A program made the translations under genes and the position numbers. The notes beneath the pieces are model-generated. The model saw only the letters and a list, made by a program, of their open reading frames with translations, did not search any database and had not been told where the DNA came from. 64,000 bases of DNA from Maribacter_C sp047345145 (GTDB lineage Bacteria > Bacteroidota > Bacteroidia > Flavobacteriales > Flavobacteriaceae), in the NCBI RefSeq assembly GCF_047345145.1, contig NZ_JBLFER010000002.1, positions 806,001 to 870,000 of the forward strand, read 5' to 3'. Position 1 is the first letter of the stretch. Every line of letters begins with the position of its first letter. Below are positions 16,555 through 25,315 of this stretch, in pieces.

Positions 16555-17193
16555 TTAAATTTTTACCTGAAAAACTTCATCATTGGTAATTGCAAAAACC
16601 TCGTTGGTTTTCTTTGGTTTTAAGGTATGTGTTCCGGTAAACTCACCGAATGCGGGAACAATCATTTGATTCATGCTCTTAAAAAAGCAAGGTAGGCGTA
16701 AGCTTTGTCTTCCAGCGCCACGAAGGCGAACTGCTGGATGAATGTGCCCTGAGAAATTGAAATACCCTTTGCGTTCTTCAGGATGATGTGTAAAAAGGAA
16801 TCCCCCTGATTTAATTTCTGGCACCACTTGAACCCCTAATTTCTCATATCTTAAAGGAGAAATGATATCATGATTGCCTTCAACCAAGATAAGTTCTGAG
16901 GAAGTTTTTGCTACCCATTTTTCGAACAAATCCCATTCTTTATTAACGAATGAATGGAACAAATCACCCAAAAAACAAATGGTTTTTGGGTCAAAGAAAG
17001 TAATGGTTTCATTCATTAATTCAAAGTTCTTTTGGATTGCTTTTTGTGGAACCGCAGCACCAAATTTTCGAAAATGAGAGACTTTCCCCAGATGCACATC
17101 ACTAATGATAAGCATTGATTTTTCCCTCCAAAACAACACTCCCGAAGGATGCATGATAAACGTATGGTCTTGAATTTTGATGGGCAGCGTCAT
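16555..17193 (-). CDS. pdeM: Ligase-associated DNA damage response endonuclease PdeM
   Basis: PdeM is a calcineurin-like metallo-phosphoesterase named for its link to an ATP-dependent ligase/helicase repair cluster. The 212-residue protein shows the metal motifs in order: SDVHLGK (about 26), GDLFHS (about 67), EGNHD (about 104) and SGHIHP (about 146). It lies 13 bp downstream of the helicase gene on the same strand, as is usual for the cluster. The ligase and MBL-fold exonuclease members are not in this window. Confidence 0.93.
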   Translation of the reverse strand: MTLPIKIQDHTFIMHPSGVLFWREKSMLIISDVHLGKVSHFRKFGAAVPQKAIQKNFELMNETITFFDPKTICFLGDLFHSFVNKEWDLFEKWVAKTSSELILVEGNHDIISPLRYEKLGVQVVPEIKSGGFLFTHHPEERKGYFNFSGHIHPAVRLRGAGRQSLRLPCFFKSMNQMIVPAFGEFTGTHTLKPKKTNEVFAITNDEVFQVKI

Positions 17194-17206
17194 TGCTTAA
17201 AAGTAC

Positions 17207-19675
17207 TTATTTCTTTGTCAAAATCGCGGCCATTCTTTTGATACGGTCGGCTAGTTTTTCACTTGAAAGTTTTTCACGGCTCATGCGGTCGGTAATTAGT
17301 GGAAAAGAAAAAGGAGTAGGTTTTGAACAAGATTTCCACACGATTTCTTGAGTAGCGATACGCTCCAAAGAGATTCGCAAACGACCCTCTTCAAGCTGAT
17401 GTTCGAAAGTTTCCGTAAAGGCCTGTTGATACAATAGATTGTCATCTTCATAATCGCGAAATACATCAAAAAGCAGTTGTGAACCACTTTGCAGGTGTTT
17501 CATTTTAATGCCTTTGTTCGGGTAACCCGTAAAGACCATTCCGCTGATAACAGCTATATCACGGAATTTTCGTCGTGCCATCTCGGTAGAATTCAAACTC
17601 TTTTGCAAGTCATCAAGCATATATTCAGTGGTGAACAAATCATTGTCAATCACTTGTTGTATGTCTATTTTCTTATCGGAAAGGAGTTCAAATCCGTAGT
17701 CGTTAAAGGCCAAAGAAAAAGTGATAGGTGATAGCAGACTGATACGATAGCCTAGTAAACTTCCCATCGCCTCATGCACAAATCTTCCTTCAAAAGGATA
17801 AAACAAATGATGATAGCCATCGCGGGTTTTAAAGGTTTCGATGAGAAATTCATCGGGTCTTGGTACAATACTTTCAAATCTTTGCTGATTGAACATTGGC
17901 AACAAAGACTTTATTTCTTTCGACTGCTCCTTTTTATCTAAGCTCACCGTGTATAATTCATTACGTAGGAGTTCTGACATCTGTGCCGAAAGGGTCATTC
18001 GACCTCCGCCCCAAGCTGGGACTTTATTGGTTTTTTTATTTGAGTTGCGCACATGAACCTGCATTTCCTTTATTCGGATGAATTCCAAATTTCTTCCTGC
18101 GAAAGTAAATACATCGCCCATGTTTAATTTTGAAACGAAGTACTCTTCAATAGTACCGATATAACCGCCTTTTTGATAGCGGACGGTTAGGTTGGCGTCG
18201 CCAACAATCGTTCCGATTTGAAAACGATGTCGCATAGCCACCCCACGATTATTGACCTTGAATTTACCATCTTCTTCAACCTCCACTTTTTTGTATTCGT
18301 CATATGATTGTAGGCTTTGGCTTCCCATGACCAAGAAGTTTAACAACCATCGCCATTGGTCTTCGGATACGGCTTGATAGCAGAAGGTTTGTTTGATTTC
18401 TTGATAGATTTCATCGGGGTAAAATCCATCAGAAATCGCTAAAGTGGTCAAATATTGTAGCAAAACATCGTAGCTGTTTAAGTAGGGCATTCGGTCTTCT
18501 ACGGCTCTTTGTTTTACCGCTTGTTGTAGAGCTGATGCTTCGACGAGTTCAATCGCGTGAGTGGGAAGAAAATAAATCACACTTTCTTTTCCAGGCCGGT
18601 GACCACTTCTACCAGCGCGTTGTAAGAAGCGGGCAATTCCCTTTGGGCCACCAATTTGTACTACAGTTTCGACGGGTGCAAAATCGACTCCCAAATCCAA
18701 ACTTGATGTACAGACAACAGCTTTCAAACTTTCATTTCGAATGGCATTTTCAACCCAAACGCGGGTGTCTTTATTAATGCTTCCGTGATGCATGGCAATT
18801 TCGCCGGCATATTCAGGATGTTTTTCCAATATTTTTTGAAACCAGATTTCACATTGACTTCGGGTATTGGTAAAAAGTAATGTGGTTTTACTTGCATTGA
18901 TAATTGGAACCACTTCTTCCAACAATCGAATACCCAAATGTCCCCGCCAAGGAAAAGTTTCCATCTCCTTGGGAATGATACTTTTTACTGTGATTTTCTT
19001 TTTGAGGTTTGCCTTTATCATCACCGAATTGTTCAAAGCCTCAGATGTTGGCCCTAGCAAAACTTCTCTTGCCTGCTCAAGATTTCCTATGGTAGCGGAG
19101 ATACCCCAAATACGGAGATTTTTCGAAATGTTGCGGACACGTGAAAGTCCCAATTCCATTTGAACGCCTCTTTTGCTTCCTAGAAGTTCGTGCCATTCAT
19201 CTACAACAATCGCAGTACAGTCTTTAAAGATTTTGTCATATCCTTTGGTGGCCAAAAGCAATTGTAGACTTTCTGGAGTGGTAATTAGCAAATCGGGCAT
19301 TTGCTTTTTCTGCTGCGCACGTTCTTTGGTAGTAGTGTCGCCTGTGCGAATACCAACAGTCATTTGCGTTCCTAAATCAGCGGTAACGCGTTCTGCAGAT
19401 TGTTTGATTTCTTGGGATAAAGCGCGAAGGGGAGTTATCCAAATTGCTTTTAATCCTTTTTTGTGTTTGGTCTTATAGTCAGAATTGTTTTTAATATAAT
19501 TAAGAACAATAGGAAACCATAAGGCATAGGTTTTTCCGCTTCCGGTTGGAGCATTTAGTAGTCCGTGTTTGCCTTGTAGAAATGCTTTCCAGGTTTGTTT
19601 TTGGAATGGAAAAGGTTTCCAGCCTTGTGTATGAAACCAAGAACCTGCAATTTCGTAAAGTTGGTCTCTTGTCAT
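17207..19675 (-). CDS. Ligase-associated DNA damage response DEXH-box helicase (Lhr-like)
   Basis: This 822-residue superfamily 2 helicase is of the Lhr type. It has Walker A NAPTGSGKT (41-49), a DEWH box (about 160-163, VVDEWHELLG), SATIGN (motif III), SSLDLGVDF and QRAGRSGHRPG (motif VI), followed by the long Lhr-core C-terminal region. In the known cluster it is encoded with an ATP-dependent DNA ligase, an MBL-fold exonuclease and PdeM. Here only pdeM follows, and the 238 bp before its start hold no gene, so the cluster is split. It probably unwinds DNA during repair. Confidence 0.92.
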   Translation of the reverse strand: MTRDQLYEIAGSWFHTQGWKPFPFQKQTWKAFLQGKHGLLNAPTGSGKTYALWFPIVLNYIKNNSDYKTKHKKGLKAIWITPLRALSQEIKQSAERVTADLGTQMTVGIRTGDTTTKERAQQKKQMPDLLITTPESLQLLLATKGYDKIFKDCTAIVVDEWHELLGSKRGVQMELGLSRVRNISKNLRIWGISATIGNLEQAREVLLGPTSEALNNSVMIKANLKKKITVKSIIPKEMETFPWRGHLGIRLLEEVVPIINASKTTLLFTNTRSQCEIWFQKILEKHPEYAGEIAMHHGSINKDTRVWVENAIRNESLKAVVCTSSLDLGVDFAPVETVVQIGGPKGIARFLQRAGRSGHRPGKESVIYFLPTHAIELVEASALQQAVKQRAVEDRMPYLNSYDVLLQYLTTLAISDGFYPDEIYQEIKQTFCYQAVSEDQWRWLLNFLVMGSQSLQSYDEYKKVEVEEDGKFKVNNRGVAMRHRFQIGTIVGDANLTVRYQKGGYIGTIEEYFVSKLNMGDVFTFAGRNLEFIRIKEMQVHVRNSNKKTNKVPAWGGGRMTLSAQMSELLRNELYTVSLDKKEQSKEIKSLLPMFNQQRFESIVPRPDEFLIETFKTRDGYHHLFYPFEGRFVHEAMGSLLGYRISLLSPITFSLAFNDYGFELLSDKKIDIQQVIDNDLFTTEYMLDDLQKSLNSTEMARRKFRDIAVISGMVFTGYPNKGIKMKHLQSGSQLLFDVFRDYEDDNLLYQQAFTETFEHQLEEGRLRISLERIATQEIVWKSCSKPTPFSFPLITDRMSREKLSSEKLADRIKRMAAILTKK

Positions 19676-19885
19676 TTCAATGTAACCGCAAATATTCGTT
19701 TAGGAAGCCATTTTTTTATGGTCGAGTGAAGTTACAAATTTGCTCGATAATCGAGATTTAAGTTTTGAGAGGTTTGATGCTAGATATATGGATGATTTCA
19801 ACACGAAAACTTAGGGGTTTTTATTGATGGAGTTTATCGTCAAAACAAAGTTGCTGGGAATATAAATTATCCCCCTGAAAAAAAT

Positions 19886-19893
19886 TATATTTG
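19886..19893 (+). promoter_or_regulatory. Putative -7 box for the 19.9-kb TerB-like gene
   Basis: TATATTTG matches TAnnTTTG and lies 20 nt before the ATG. I see no well-spaced -33 TTTG, so the call rests on the -7 box and position alone. Confidence 0.45.
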
Positions 19894-19913
19894 CCACGTT
19901 AAAAATTAGAAAT

Positions 19914-20345
19914 ATGTCGATTGCAGATTTTTTTGATAGTGGATTTCGAAAAAGAAATCAAGACCATTTTGCGGCTATTGTTCGTGTAGCCATGAGTGAC
20001 GGTGTAATAACTGAAGACGAGCAAGCTTTTTTGGATCGCTTGGCACGAAAACTAGATATTTCTGACAGTGATTATAAAGAGATATTAAAAGACTACATGA
20101 GCCATCCGGTGAATCCGCCAAGTAGTTATGACCGTAGATTAGAGCGTTTGTATGATTTGGCACGTATGGTATATGCTGATGATGAACTGGGTGAGCGTCA
20201 AACCACTATGCTGGAACGTTTGTGTGTGGGACTTGGATTTTCAACTGCGAATGTAAACTACGTGGTTGACAAGGCATTGAAACTAGTTCATGCAGGTGTT
20301 GATGAGGATAATTTTATCGATGAGATAAAAAACATGAACCGTTAA
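19914..20345 (+). CDS. TerB-like domain protein (fourth copy, divergent)
   Basis: The 143-residue cytoplasmic protein contains two TerB-type halves: MSDGVITEDEQAFLDRLARKL (about 29-49) and YADDELGERQTTMLERL (about 87-103), with the D..E pairs of the fold. It has a longer linker than the three copies at 11.9-13.0 kb and is transcribed in the opposite direction, so it is a distant paralogue, not part of the tandem duplication. It ends just before a bidirectional terminator shared with fbp. Function unknown. Confidence 0.75.
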   Translation: MSIADFFDSGFRKRNQDHFAAIVRVAMSDGVITEDEQAFLDRLARKLDISDSDYKEILKDYMSHPVNPPSSYDRRLERLYDLARMVYADDELGERQTTMLERLCVGLGFSTANVNYVVDKALKLVHAGVDEDNFIDEIKNMNR

Positions 20346-20364
20346 GGATTAAAATACATTGAAT

Positions 20365-20393
20365 AAAAAAAGGGAGCAATTGCTCCCTTTTTT
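20365..20393. terminator. Bidirectional terminator between the TerB-like gene and fbp
   Basis: The perfect inverted repeat GGGAGCAA/TTGCTCCC (20372-20387) is flanked by an A run on the left and a T run on the right, so it can end transcripts from both sides. The stop codon of fbp overlaps its edge. Confidence 0.92.
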
Positions 20394-21399
20394 ATTGATA
20401 TTTTTCCAAAAACTCTTGAAGCTTTTCGACCATTTTTTTACTTCCACAGAAAAAAGGAACACGTTGATGTAATTCTGTTGGTTGAATATCCATTATACGT
20501 GATTTCCCGCCAATAGCCACTCCATTGGCCTGTTCTGCAATAAAGGCCATAGGATTACATTCATACAATAAGCGAAGCTTACCTTCTTGAGTTACACTGC
20601 TTTTTGGGTACATGTAAATACCACCTTTTATCATATTTCTGTGAAAGTCTGATACCAAAGAACCTATATAACGTGAAGTATACGGTCGGTCTTCTTCCTC
20701 TTGCTGACAATATTTGATGTAATCTTTTACACCTTGATGAAAATGCACATAATTACCTTCGTTTACAGAGTAAATACGCCCCATTTCAGGGAATTGCATA
20801 TTCGGATGCGAAAGATAAAAAGTTCCAATGGCTGGGTTTAATGTAAATCCGTTCACGCCATCACCAGTAGTATATACAAGCATAGTTGAAGTTCCGTAGA
20901 CGACATAGCCTGCGGCAACTTGTTGATTTCCGGGTTGTAAGAAGTCTTCTAAAGTCACAGGAGTTCCTACAGGAGTAATTCTTCTGTAAATCGAAAAAAT
21001 AGTTCCTACAGATACGTTTACATCAATATTCGATGAACCATCTAAGGGGTCTATTAAGACCACGTACTTATTTTGATGCTGCTCATCATTACTATTAATG
21101 CTTATAAAATCATCCTCTTCTTCAGAGGCAATTCCGCAAACAATCTCTCTATTTTTTAGGGTCTGAATAAACTTCTCATTCGCAAGAACATCTAATTTTT
21201 GCTGATCTTCACCTTGAATATTAGTATCGCCTGCAGCACCTAAAATGTCAATTAGACCTGCTTTGTTAACCTCGTGGTTGACCACTTTTGCAGCAAGTCG
21301 AATTGCATTTATAAGTTTAGATAATTCACCTGAAGAATATTGAAACGAATCTTGGTTTTCGATAATAAATTCCCCTAAAGTTGTATTTCTTTTGGTCAT
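20392..21399 (-). CDS. fbp: Fructose-1,6-bisphosphatase, class 1
   Basis: The enzyme hydrolyses fructose 1,6-bisphosphate in gluconeogenesis. The 335-residue protein has the metal and substrate motifs SEEEDDF (about 91) and DPLDGSSNIDVNVSVGTIF (about 118), the YVPKSS-like MYPKSSV and the C-terminal RVPFFCGS segment. Length matches the family. It is monocistronic, with a shared terminator at its 3' end and a divergent GNAT gene at its 5' end. Confidence 0.97.
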   Translation of the reverse strand: MTKRNTTLGEFIIENQDSFQYSSGELSKLINAIRLAAKVVNHEVNKAGLIDILGAAGDTNIQGEDQQKLDVLANEKFIQTLKNREIVCGIASEEEDDFISINSNDEQHQNKYVVLIDPLDGSSNIDVNVSVGTIFSIYRRITPVGTPVTLEDFLQPGNQQVAAGYVVYGTSTMLVYTTGDGVNGFTLNPAIGTFYLSHPNMQFPEMGRIYSVNEGNYVHFHQGVKDYIKYCQQEEEDRPYTSRYIGSLVSDFHRNMIKGGIYMYPKSSVTQEGKLRLLYECNPMAFIAEQANGVAIGGKSRIMDIQPTELHQRVPFFCGSKKMVEKLQEFLEKYQ

Positions 21400-21484
21400 A
21401 GTAGTCTACTGTGAATTTGAGCACAAATATCGTCTATTTTGTTATGCTACAAGGTTTTCGTTAAATATTCTATTTTTAAATTTA

Positions 21485-21492
21485 TAACTTTG
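21485..21492 (+). promoter_or_regulatory. Putative -7 box for the GNAT gene
   Basis: TAACTTTG matches TAnnTTTG and ends 19 nt before the ATG at 21512. No -33 element at ideal spacing was found. Confidence 0.4.
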
Positions 21493-21511
21493 TGTTTTAT
21501 TTGTAACAACA

Positions 21512-21991
21512 ATGAATTATAGAATTCGTAAGGCTAGAACGGAAGACATGGGCCAGGTATTGCAACTGATTCAAGAATTAGCTTCTTTTGAAAAAGAGAC
21601 CGATGCTGTTGAGATATCGATTGACGATTTAGTCAGTGATGGTTTCGGAGAAGAGAAATTATTTCAATGCTTCGTGGCTGATACAGATGAAGGAATAGGC
21701 GGTATGGCTTTGGTCTATCCTAGGTATTCTACTTGGAAAGGACCTGTACTTCATTTAGAAGACCTAATAGTCACAGAAAAAATGCGTGGCTCAGGGTTGG
21801 GTAGTGCACTTTTAACAGAGGTTGTTAAATACGGTAATGACTTAGGGGTGAAGCGAATTAGTTGGGAAGTTATTGATTGGAATGAGCCGGCCATCACTTT
21901 TTATGAAAAAAAAGGTGCTCGGGTAATGCGTGATTGGGATGTTGTTCAATTGGATGAAAAAGGAATGAAGGATTTTTTAGAAAAAAATTGA
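21512..21991 (+). CDS. GNAT family N-acetyltransferase
   Basis: The 159-residue protein begins YRIRKARTEDMGQVLQLIQELA and has the acetyl-CoA loop EKMRGSGLGSALL (about 91-103) and the C-terminal WNEPAITFYEKKGA. The pattern (LASFEKE, YSTWKGPVLHLEDL) resembles the diamine acetyltransferase subgroup. The substrate cannot be told from sequence. It is upstream of the aspartate kinase gene with a repeat element in between. Confidence 0.85.
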   Translation: MNYRIRKARTEDMGQVLQLIQELASFEKETDAVEISIDDLVSDGFGEEKLFQCFVADTDEGIGGMALVYPRYSTWKGPVLHLEDLIVTEKMRGSGLGSALLTEVVKYGNDLGVKRISWEVIDWNEPAITFYEKKGARVMRDWDVVQLDEKGMKDFLEKN

Positions 21992-22039
21992 AGAAGGAAG
22001 TCTTTTCATAACAAATAGAAATAGTAAAATAAGAATAAG

Positions 22040-22092
22040 GATTTTCGCCTTTACTGAAATAAGTTCAGCACAAACGCGGGAATGACAATAAA
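22040..22092 (+). repeat. Degenerate intergenic palindromic repeat upstream of aspartate kinase
   Basis: This 53-bp segment starts GATTTTCGCC and ends GCGGGAATGACAATAAA. It lines up over its whole length with the 54-bp element at 54926-54979, with the same 15-base 3' end and a degenerate middle. An ATG inside it is in frame with aspartate kinase, which would give a repeat-derived false N terminus. Confidence 0.6.
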
Positions 22093-22102
22093 TAACCTTT
22101 TG

Positions 22103-23353
22103 ATGAGAGTATTCAAATTTGGAGGAGCTTCGGTTAAAGATGCTGATGGAGTTAAAAATGTGGTTAAGGTCTTACAAGAAGTAGGTCACGATAATACATT
22201 GGTGGTGGTCTCAGCAATGGGAAAAACTACCAATGCCATGGAGGCTATTGTCAATGCCTATTTTGAGGATAAGAGCTCGGTAAAGACGGAGATTCAAGAT
22301 GTGATAAAGTATCACAATGATATTTTAGCTGCTCTTTTTGTAAATGGTAAGCATCCGATTTTTAATAAAATAAAAATCCTTTTTGATGAAGTGCAGGGCT
22401 TTTTAGCCTGGAATAAATCACCTCATTACAATTTTGTTTATGATCAGGTTGTCGGTTATGGTGAGTTGGTTTCTACAACAATTATAAGCGCATATTTGAA
22501 TGAAGTAGGATTAAAAAATAACTGGTTAGATGTTCGTGAATTGATTAAGACAGATGATAGCTATCGAGACACCGTTGTTGATTGGAAACGCACCCAAGAA
22601 AATATATCTAAAATCGTAGATCAAAAAATCTTAAACATTACACAAGGCTTTTTAGGAAGTGATAATAACAACTTTACCACAACTCTGGGTAGAGAGGGGT
22701 CTGACTATTCGGCAGCTATTTTGGCGTATTGTCTGAATGCCACTTCGGTGACTATTTGGAAAGACGTTCCAGGAGTATTAAATGCAGATCCGAGGTACTT
22801 TAAAGACACCCAATTACTGAACAATATTTCATATCGCGAGGCTATTGAACTTGCTTTTTATGGGGCGTCGGTTATCCATCCAAAGACATTACAGCCACTT
22901 CAAGGAAAAGAAATTCCTTTGCATGTGAAGTCCTTTTTGAATCCGAAAAATAGAGGAACAACGGTTGGCAAAGGCGTTGGTATAGAACCTGAGGTGCCTT
23001 GTTTCATTGTAAAGAAGAGTCAGGTGCTGATGAAACTATCTTCATTAGATTTCTCATTTATTGTAGAAGATAGTATCAGCGAGCTTTTCAAAATGTTTCA
23101 TGATTACAAGATGAAGGTCGATTTGATTCAAAATTCTGCCATTAGTTTTTCTGTCTGTGTCGATAACAAATTTGGCCGACTCGACGAACTTTTGAACAAC
23201 CTAAAAAGTAGGTTTAAAGTTACTTATCAAGAAAATGTATCCTTATACACCATACGTCATTTTAATGCCGAAGCCATTGAATCTCTTTTGAATGGCTATG
23301 AAGTTCTTCTAGAGCAAAGGGGAAAAGAGACCGTACAATTTGTAATAAAATAA
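22103..23353 (+). CDS. lysC: Aspartate kinase
   Basis: The enzyme phosphorylates aspartate, first step of the lysine, threonine and methionine pathway. The 416-residue chain begins MRVFKFGGASVKDADGV and has the substrate motif TLGREGSDYSAAILA and the WKDVPGVLNADPR loop. The C-terminal part (about residues 300-416) holds ACT-type regulatory sequence. I chose the ATG at 22103: the in-frame ATG at 22082 lies within an intergenic repeat. It is monofunctional, without a homoserine dehydrogenase domain. Confidence 0.92.
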   Translation: MRVFKFGGASVKDADGVKNVVKVLQEVGHDNTLVVVSAMGKTTNAMEAIVNAYFEDKSSVKTEIQDVIKYHNDILAALFVNGKHPIFNKIKILFDEVQGFLAWNKSPHYNFVYDQVVGYGELVSTTIISAYLNEVGLKNNWLDVRELIKTDDSYRDTVVDWKRTQENISKIVDQKILNITQGFLGSDNNNFTTTLGREGSDYSAAILAYCLNATSVTIWKDVPGVLNADPRYFKDTQLLNNISYREAIELAFYGASVIHPKTLQPLQGKEIPLHVKSFLNPKNRGTTVGKGVGIEPEVPCFIVKKSQVLMKLSSLDFSFIVEDSISELFKMFHDYKMKVDLIQNSAISFSVCVDNKFGRLDELLNNLKSRFKVTYQENVSLYTIRHFNAEAIESLLNGYEVLLEQRGKETVQFVIK

Positions 23354-23412
23354 TTTGTATACTATTGTGCAACTAGTTGAAAATTAGCTTGTCTTTGAAA
23401 GTGTTAAAATGC

Positions 23413-23432
23413 ATCCCTAAATAAGGGATTTT
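23413..23432 (+). terminator. Weak hairpin after aspartate kinase
   Basis: ATCCCT and AGGGAT form a 6-bp stem with a 5-nt loop followed by TTTT. It lies 60 bp past the stop. The stem is short, so this is a weak candidate. Confidence 0.35.
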
Positions 23433-23464
23433 CCTATATTTACTGTTACCTAAATTATGCATTA

Positions 23465-25279
23465 ATGGGTTTAGTAACCGCTAAAGAATTGGCCAAAGCC
23501 ATCAATCTAGATAAGTATGGTTTTTTCGGCACCTTTATAAGTTGGTTTTTGATGAAGGTTACTAGAATATCAAGCATCAACCGATATTACGACAGTATAA
23601 AACATTTAGATGCGAAGGAGTATGCCGATGCTATTCTTAAACACTACGAAATTGACTTCGAGATTCCTGAAGAAGATTTTAAACGATTACCCAAAGAGGG
23701 CGCTTATATAACGATATCAAATCATCCGTTAGGTGCGATAGACGGAATACTTCTCTTCAAATTATTGCTTGCCCAAAGGTCAGATTATAAAATAATGGCA
23801 AATTTTCTCTTACAAAGAATGGTGCCTATCGAACCCTATATTATTCCCGTAAATCCGTTTGAAGATAGGAAGGATGTAAGAAGCAGTATTGCTGGTTTTA
23901 AAAGTGCACTACAACATTTGAAAGATGGTCATCCTTTGGGAATATTCCCTGCAGGGGAAGTTTCGACACATAAGGATGGAAAACTTTTGGTAGATAAACA
24001 ATGGGAAGAAGCAGCTTTAAAACTAATTCGGAAAGCTGAAGTGCCAGTTGTACCCATTTATTTTCATGCTCGAAATAGTAAACTCTTTTATCGCTTGGCT
24101 AAAATCAGCGATATTTTTCGCACGGCGAAGATACCCTCTGAGGTCTACACACAGAGAAATCGACCAATTAAAGTTCGTATCGGGCAGCCTATTACTGTAA
24201 AAGCTCAACAAGAGCAAGGTAGCTTCGAAGATTTTGGCGATTTGCTTCGGAAGAAGACGTATATCTTAGCCAATGCCTATGAGAAGGAGCGTTTGATAGA
24301 TCAAATACCTACAACCTTAAAGCTTCCAAAACAACCAAGAAAAATTGTCACTGCCGTACGTACTGAGGTGATTGAAGGTGAGATTGAAAAGTTGATAGAG
24401 AAGGATAGAAGAATGTTGCAGAGCAAGAACTATGAAGTCTATTTGGCTCCTGCTAATGAAATGCCTTTTATCTTAAAAGAGATTGGAAGACAACGTGAAA
24501 TTACTTTTAGGGAAATTGGGGAAGGAACCAATAACTCTATAGATATTGATAAGTTCGATGCCTACTACCACCATATGTTTCTCTGGGATAGCGATGCAAA
24601 GGTAATTGCCGGCGCATACCGTATGGGATTAGGCGCTGAGATTTTTGCAAAATACGGTATAGATGGGTTTTACTTGCAGGATTTATTCCGTTTTGAACCT
24701 GAACTTTTCAGTATGATGCAACAGTCGATCGAGATGGGGCGAGCCTATATCATTAAAGAATATCAGCAAAAACCTATGCCATTGTTTTTACTCTGGAAGG
24801 GAATTGTACATACAACGCTGAGACATCCAGAGCACAAATATTTAATCGGAGGCGTGAGTATCAGTAATCAGTTTTCGAAATTTTCGAAATCCCTGATGAT
24901 TGAGTTTATGAAGTCTCATTATTGGGACCCATATGTGGCACAATACATTCGTCCTAAAAAAGAATTTAAGGTAAAATTGAACGACGCTGACAAGGAATTC
25001 GTCTTTGACGAAACACAGGCAGATTTAAACAAGTTCGATAGATTAATCGATGAAGTAGAACCTGGAAATCTTCGTTTGCCCGTATTGATAAAAAAGTACA
25101 TTAAACAGAATGCAAAAGTAATTGCCTTTAATGTTGACCCACTTTTCAATAACTCTGTGGACGGATTAATGTATATCAAAATAGCCGATCTTCCTGAAAG
25201 TACGGTAAAACCAGTTATGGAGGAATTTCAAGCGGAGCTAGAACGCAAGTTTACCGAGGCTAATCAAAGTGAATCTTAG
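23465..25279 (+). CDS. Bifunctional acyltransferase for ornithine/glycine lipids (OlsF-like)
   Basis: The 604-residue protein fuses two acyltransferases. The N-terminal half is PlsC-like, with NHPLGAIDG (about 86), and GIFPAGEVS (about 160) in place of the usual FPEG motif. The C-terminal half is a GNAT/hemolysin-like N-acyltransferase (EVYLAPANEMPFILKEIGRQREITFREIGEG, ALL-type ISNQFSKFSKS). In known OlsF enzymes the C-terminal half N-acylates ornithine and the N-terminal half adds the second, ester-linked acyl chain. The membrane-lipid role and the amino acid used (ornithine or glycine) are inferred from that family. Confidence 0.8.
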   Translation: MGLVTAKELAKAINLDKYGFFGTFISWFLMKVTRISSINRYYDSIKHLDAKEYADAILKHYEIDFEIPEEDFKRLPKEGAYITISNHPLGAIDGILLFKLLLAQRSDYKIMANFLLQRMVPIEPYIIPVNPFEDRKDVRSSIAGFKSALQHLKDGHPLGIFPAGEVSTHKDGKLLVDKQWEEAALKLIRKAEVPVVPIYFHARNSKLFYRLAKISDIFRTAKIPSEVYTQRNRPIKVRIGQPITVKAQQEQGSFEDFGDLLRKKTYILANAYEKERLIDQIPTTLKLPKQPRKIVTAVRTEVIEGEIEKLIEKDRRMLQSKNYEVYLAPANEMPFILKEIGRQREITFREIGEGTNNSIDIDKFDAYYHHMFLWDSDAKVIAGAYRMGLGAEIFAKYGIDGFYLQDLFRFEPELFSMMQQSIEMGRAYIIKEYQQKPMPLFLLWKGIVHTTLRHPEHKYLIGGVSISNQFSKFSKSLMIEFMKSHYWDPYVAQYIRPKKEFKVKLNDADKEFVFDETQADLNKFDRLIDEVEPGNLRLPVLIKKYIKQNAKVIAFNVDPLFNNSVDGLMYIKIADLPESTVKPVMEEFQAELERKFTEANQSES

Positions 25280-25315
25280 GAATTACATATCTTTAAGATA
25301 AAACAAGTAATTCTC

